Of a stretch of 64,000 nt of DNA, positions 60,350 through 64,000 are shown piece after piece. This stretch comes from Rodentibacter sp901420285. GTDB lineage: Bacteria; Pseudomonadota; Gammaproteobacteria; Enterobacterales; Pasteurellaceae. A program made the position numbers and the translations under genes. The notes beneath the pieces are model-generated. The model saw only the letters and a program-made list of their open reading frames with translations. It did not search any database and was not told the DNA's origin. The stretch spans positions 1 through 64,000 of the forward strand of contig NZ_CP162010.1 in NCBI RefSeq assembly GCF_041734645.1, in the 5' to 3' direction. The stretch's first letter is position 1; every line of letters starts with the position of its first letter.

Positions 60350-62065
60350 TTATGCCGCTAATTTTCCTTTCAAGAAGTCCAATAATTGTTCTTTGGCAAC
60401 CATTTCTTTTGTACCGCTACGGCGGTTTTTATATTCGATTTCGCCGTTCGCAAGGTTTTTCTCACCGATAACCAGCATATGCGGCACGCCGATCAATTCC
60501 ATATCTGCGAACATGACGCCCGGGCGTTCTTTACGATCATCAAAAATCACATCTATGCCTTGCGCTTGTAGGGTGAGGTAGAGTGCTTCGGCGTATTGTT
60601 GTACGGTTTCGGATTTGTGCATATTCATCGGCACGATTGCAACAGTAAACGGTGCGATTTCATCGGTCGGCCAAATAATACCGCGTTCGTCGTGATGTTG
60701 CTCGATGGCGGCAGCGACCACGCGGGTTACGCCGATACCGTAACAACCCATAGTCACTACCATCGGGCGGCCGTCTTCGCCTTGTACGGTCGCGTTCATC
60801 GCTTCGGAATATTTTTTGCCCAGTTGGAAAATATGTCCCACTTCAATCCCGCGTTTGATTAAAAGCGTGCCTTTGCCGTCCGGGCTCGGATCGCCTTCCA
60901 CTACATTACGAATGTCCGCTACTTTCGGCAGGGCTACATCACGCTCCCAGTTGATATTGAAGTAGTGTTTACCGTCGATATTGGCGCCTGCGCTGAAATC
61001 GGACATTAATGCCACGCTGCGATCGATAATTACCGGAATATTTAGATTAACCGGACCAAGCGAGCCCACGCCTGCGCCGATTTTTGCTTTGATTTCTGCT
61101 TCCTCGGCAAATTCGAACGGGGACGCCACTTCTTCCAGTTTTTCCGCTTTGATTTCGTTAAGTTCGTGGTCGCCGCGAATGACTAAAGCCACTAACGGTT
61201 GTTCTTCACTTGCACCTTTAACGATAAGTGTTTTGACCGTGCTTTTAATCGGTTGATTGAATTGTTCCACCAATTCTGCAATGGTTTTCGCGTTCGGAGT
61301 GTCGATAAGTTCCATCGCTTTGCTTGGCGCCGCGCGCTCGCCGACGGCTATTGCTTCAGCAAGTTCAATATTCGCTGCGTAATCGGATTCGGTGGAGAAA
61401 ATTACATCATCTTCGCCGCTGTTGGCAAGCACTTGAAATTCATGGGAGGCGCTACCGCCGATAGAACCTGTATCCGCATGCACAGCGCGGAAATCTAAGC
61501 CTAAACGGGTGAAAATGTTGCTGTAAGTTCGGTACATCACATCGTATGTTTGTTGCAAACTTTCTTTATCGGTATGAAAAGAATAGGCGTCTTTCATAAT
61601 GAATTCGCGACTGCGCATGACGCCGAAACGCGGGCGCACTTCATCACGGAATTTGGTTTGAATATGATAAAGATTGATCGGCAATTGGCGATAAGAGCTA
61701 ATTTCGCGACGCATTAAATCGGTAATGGCTTCTTCGTTGGTCGGTCCGATTACAAAACCGCGTTCGCCGCGGTCGGTAAAGCGCAATAATTCCGGGCCGT
61801 ATTGATCCCAACGACCGGATTCCTGCCACAATTCTGCCGGTTGCACCACCGGCATTTTAATTTCCAGCGCACCGCTTTTATCCATTTCTTCACGGATCAC
61901 TTTTTCCACTTTGCGTAACACACGCCAACCGGTCGGCATCCAGTTGTAAAGCCCCGCGGCGAGGGGACGAATCATGCCTGCGCGTAACATTAATTGGTGG
62001 CTGACAATTGCCGCTTCCGCCGGAGTTTCTTTTAACGTGGAGAATAAATATTGACTTGTACGCAT
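60350..62065 (-). CDS. proS: Prolyl-tRNA synthetase
   Basis: Class II aminoacyl-tRNA synthetase with the bacterial editing (INS) domain, 571 residues. The N-terminal motif RTSQYLFSTLKETPAEAAIV, motif 2 region FRDEVRPRFGVMRSREFIMKD, and motif 3 within VTMGCYGIGVTRVVAA identify it. The ATG at 62065 (minus) gives the normal start; a longer frame from 62119 covers the intergenic uptake-signal hairpin and is rejected. Confidence 0.96.
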   Translation of the reverse strand: MRTSQYLFSTLKETPAEAAIVSHQLMLRAGMIRPLAAGLYNWMPTGWRVLRKVEKVIREEMDKSGALEIKMPVVQPAELWQESGRWDQYGPELLRFTDRGERGFVIGPTNEEAITDLMRREISSYRQLPINLYHIQTKFRDEVRPRFGVMRSREFIMKDAYSFHTDKESLQQTYDVMYRTYSNIFTRLGLDFRAVHADTGSIGGSASHEFQVLANSGEDDVIFSTESDYAANIELAEAIAVGERAAPSKAMELIDTPNAKTIAELVEQFNQPIKSTVKTLIVKGASEEQPLVALVIRGDHELNEIKAEKLEEVASPFEFAEEAEIKAKIGAGVGSLGPVNLNIPVIIDRSVALMSDFSAGANIDGKHYFNINWERDVALPKVADIRNVVEGDPSPDGKGTLLIKRGIEVGHIFQLGKKYSEAMNATVQGEDGRPMVVTMGCYGIGVTRVVAAAIEQHHDERGIIWPTDEIAPFTVAIVPMNMHKSETVQQYAEALYLTLQAQGIDVIFDDRKERPGVMFADMELIGVPHMLVIGEKNLANGEIEYKNRRSGTKEMVAKEQLLDFLKGKLAA

Positions 62066-62117
62066 TGATTTAACCTTAAATGCTTTAAATTGAGAAAAAA
62101 AACGGCGAGAGTATAAC

Positions 62118-62148
62118 AAAAAGTGCGGTTATTTTTAACCGCACTTTT
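62118..62148 (-). terminator. Uptake-signal terminator of potD
   Basis: AAAAGTGCGGTTA and its complement TAACCGCACTTTT face each other around about five bases within 62118-62148. On the minus strand it is followed by TTTTT-like sequence. Two perfect uptake signals (62121-62129 and 62138-62146) form the stem. Confidence 0.85.
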
Positions 62149-62160
62149 GAGAAAGAAAAA

Positions 62161-63210
62161 TTAATTGGTTTTCAGTTTATTCCAGTATTTTTCGTAAAGA
62201 TCCACGGCCTCGCCGACATCGCCTTGCATAATGCCTTTTTCCACTTGTTCCGCCGGTGGGAAAAGGGTTGTGTCATTGGCAAGTTGCGGGCTCAATAAGG
62301 CTTTTACACCTTCATTTGGCATAGAGAAACCCATGCGTTCTACCACCACTTTGGCGTTTTCAGGGCGAAGTAAAAAGTCAATGAATTTATGCGCATCTTC
62401 GGCATTTTTGGCCGTTCTTGGAATGGCGTAGTTATCCATCCAGAAAATTGCGCCTTCTTTTGGATATACAAACTGTAGGCTCGGGTTTTCTTTGTGCGCC
62501 AAATAGGCGGAACCGTTCCAAATCATACCGATAGCCGCTTCGCCTTGTACGTAAGGCACTTCTGGCGAGTCGGAGTTAAACGTAATCACATTTGGCAATA
62601 ATTGCACCAAGCGTTCGTAAGCGGCTTTGATATCGTCTTCATGCGTCGTGTTCGGCGATTTACCTTCTAACAATAATGCTATGTGGAACACTTCGCGTGC
62701 ATCGCTGGTTAACAATACTTTGTGTTTGAATTCCGGTTTCCATAAATCCGCCCAGCTCGTAATGGTTTTCGGGTCGATGTCGTCGGAATTGACTTCAATT
62801 CCGGTTAAGCCATAAACATAAGGCAAGGAATATTTATTTTCCGGATCGAATTCTTTATTTAATAAATGCTTAGGCACTTGTTTTAAATTAGAAAGTTTAC
62901 TTTTATCAAGGGGTTGTAACATATTTTCCTTGATCATTTTGTTTACGTAATAGCTTGAAGGAAATACCAAGTCGTAACCTGAGCCGGTATTTTCCGTCAA
63001 TTTTAATTTGGCATACATTTCTTCGTTGCTTTCAAAGGTGGAATAAATTACTTCCACGCCGGTTTCTTTGGTGAATTGGGCAACAAGATCAGAAGGCACA
63101 TAGTCCGTCCAGTTATAGACATAGAGTTTGTTAGCGAAAGCGGATGTCGCAAAAAGTGCGACGCCGGAAAGGAGAATTTTTTTGATGGAACGAACAAAGG
63201 ATTTTTTCAA
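62161..63210 (-). CDS. potD: Spermidine/putrescine ABC transporter substrate-binding protein PotD
   Basis: Periplasmic polyamine-binding protein, 349 residues. Signal peptide ends around SAFA|NK (residue 26). The mature part starts LYVYNWTDYVPSDLVAQFTK, typical of PotD/PotF, with VFPSSYYVNKMI and MIWNGSAYLAHKENP. No permease genes (potABC) are next to it, so the rest of the transporter lies elsewhere. Start is the ATG at 63210 (minus). Confidence 0.92.
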   Translation of the reverse strand: MKKSFVRSIKKILLSGVALFATSAFANKLYVYNWTDYVPSDLVAQFTKETGVEVIYSTFESNEEMYAKLKLTENTGSGYDLVFPSSYYVNKMIKENMLQPLDKSKLSNLKQVPKHLLNKEFDPENKYSLPYVYGLTGIEVNSDDIDPKTITSWADLWKPEFKHKVLLTSDAREVFHIALLLEGKSPNTTHEDDIKAAYERLVQLLPNVITFNSDSPEVPYVQGEAAIGMIWNGSAYLAHKENPSLQFVYPKEGAIFWMDNYAIPRTAKNAEDAHKFIDFLLRPENAKVVVERMGFSMPNEGVKALLSPQLANDTTLFPPAEQVEKGIMQGDVGEAVDLYEKYWNKLKTN

Positions 63211-63512
63211 TTTATTGACCTCCGAAGGGAAATAAACCTAATAGGAACAGACGTTTCCACAATATTTCGCCTGCCGTTACGGAGGGGAAGGATTTCAATG
63301 CGGTGCTGATTGGCACTTCCGTTGCCATTCCCGTTGCCACTCCCGCCACTGTTCTGCGACGGTTGGCCCCAAACAGAGGCGTGAAAATTGTGAATTAAGC
63401 CAAGTAAACGCGCAAAATTTACGCGCGCGGCAGTATAGCATTTTTTCTAAAGGGTTTGACATATTTCCCGGGCGGGGTAAGATTTCGCCGATTTTTTTCA
63501 ACGGACTTTTTT
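63211..63512. other. Intergenic region between divergent potD and the FAD oxidoreductase
   Basis: 302 bases without a gene. It holds one single copy of the dispersed motif (TTTCAATGCGGTGCT, 63293-63307), a short 12-base near-tandem (CCGTTGCCATTC at 63319-63330 and CCGTTGCCACTC at 63331-63342), and a promoter for the right-hand gene. The potD promoter should also be here, but I could not place it. Confidence 0.6.
63456..63483 (+). promoter_or_regulatory. Sigma-70 promoter of the FAD oxidoreductase
   Basis: TTGACA (63456-63461) and TAAGAT (63478-63483) are separated by 16 bases, 29 bases upstream of the start codon. Confidence 0.65.
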
Positions 63513-64000
63513 ATGCTGACTTTCGCCCATCAAGAACATATTCCTTCCTATTATTTTGATTCTCGCAATCAAGACTTCCAATTGCCTGCTTTAAGCCAAA
63601 TTGAACAAGCTGACGTATGCGTAATTGGCGCCGGCTTTTTTGGGCTATCCGCCGCCTTAGAACTGGCTGAAAAAGGTAAAAAAGTGATTGTATTGGAGGG
63701 CGCACGCGTAGGTTTCGGCGCCTCCGGACGAAGCGGCGGGCAAGCGATTAACGGCTTTGAAGAAGGTATTGACGAATACATTAAACAAGTGGGCTTCGAC
63801 AAAGCGCGCAAGCTGTGGGAAATGTCTTTGGAAGCCATTGACATCATCGACGAACGCATTGCCAAATACGGCATTCAATGTGATTGGAAAAAAGGCTATG
63901 CCACCTTGGCGTTAAACGATCGTCGCATGGATGATTTGATTGAAATGGAAAAAGCCAGCCACGAAAATTTTGGCTATCAAAATATGCAGCTTTGGGATAA
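63513..64000 (+). CDS. FAD-dependent oxidoreductase (DAO family), partial
   Basis: The first 162 codons of a gene that runs off the window. The protein starts MLTFAHQEHIPSYYFDSRNQ and has a Rossmann FAD motif VCVIGAGFFGLSAALELAEK (about residues 38-57), followed by EGARVGFGASGRSGGQ. This matches DAO-type enzymes such as gamma-glutamylputrescine oxidase (PuuB). It lies divergent from potD, so a role in polyamine use is plausible. No internal break is seen. The C-terminal half is outside the window. Confidence 0.8.
   Translation, partial: MLTFAHQEHIPSYYFDSRNQDFQLPALSQIEQADVCVIGAGFFGLSAALELAEKGKKVIVLEGARVGFGASGRSGGQAINGFEEGIDEYIKQVGFDKARKLWEMSLEAIDIIDERIAKYGIQCDWKKGYATLALNDRRMDDLIEMEKASHENFGYQNMQLWD

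Noticed and set aside
63295..63501. Small minus-strand ORF with repeated WREWQ units
   Set aside because: The repeat comes from the 12-base near-tandem in a non-coding gap. There is no ribosome-binding site or recognisable domain.

Overview
The window is a 64 kb stretch of a gammaproteobacterial chromosome from the family Pasteurellaceae. The evidence is the Haemophilus-type DNA uptake signal sequence (AAGTGCGGT and its complement), which occurs many times and is often paired head-to-head as a terminator, together with a gene order that resembles Haemophilus influenzae in several blocks (atp operon; pyrR-surA-mltG-tmk-holB-tatD; fruBKA; rpoE-rseA-rseB; higBA plus a TonB receptor plus a CydDC-like pair). 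The moderate GC content and a second abundant motif (TTCAATGCGGTGCT) suggest Aggregatibacter or a relative, but species is inferred, not proven. Almost every gene is on the plus strand.

Layout. 1-269 is AT-rich, full of GATC sites and 13-mer-like repeats, and looks like the mnmG-proximal (unwinding) side of oriC. 270-3126 holds mnmG and rsmG with a decayed HxlR regulator between them. 3243-10116 is the complete F1Fo ATP synthase operon atpIBEFHAGDC. 10440-17560 carries pyrR, a single-PPIase-domain SurA, mltG, tmk, holB, tatD, a DUF1523 protein and a CBS/CorC membrane protein. 17638-22394 has a lipoprotein gene and the fructose PTS operon, whose FruB carries two HPr domains. 22475-25044 holds sdhE and the sigma-E operon rpoE-rseA-rseB. 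25345-32551 holds tamA-tamB and ppx. 32544-36010 holds a PRD-type protein (minus), a YqaB-like phosphatase with yqaA, luxS and purT. 36188-39100 (minus) holds rhlB, tRNA-Ala(GGC) and gltX. Three tRNA-Val(TAC) genes follow, then an OPT transporter, cysQ and the pentose phosphate genes zwf, pgl and gnd.

45616-49145 is the most accessory part. It contains an MFS transporter gene followed by a broken copy of the 3' end of pgl, a GNAT acetyltransferase, a VapD/Cas2-like protein, an AT-rich gene of unknown function, and several REP-like hairpins. 50849-60101 has gyrB, a HigBA toxin-antitoxin cassette bounded by a direct repeat, an iron-regulated-looking TonB-dependent receptor and a CydDC-like ABC exporter pair. 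The right end has proS and potD (minus) and the start of a FAD oxidoreductase that runs off the edge.

The most unusual signal is a dispersed motif, AATAGCACCGCATTGRA or its complement TYCAATGCGGTGCTATT. It is distinct from the uptake signal but shares its GCGGT core. It occurs as five near-perfect inverted repeats at gene ends, as several single intergenic copies, inside many coding regions (usually read as NAVL or HRIE), and as an in-frame 24-bp tandem array inside cysQ. No CRISPR array, prophage or intact insertion sequence was seen.
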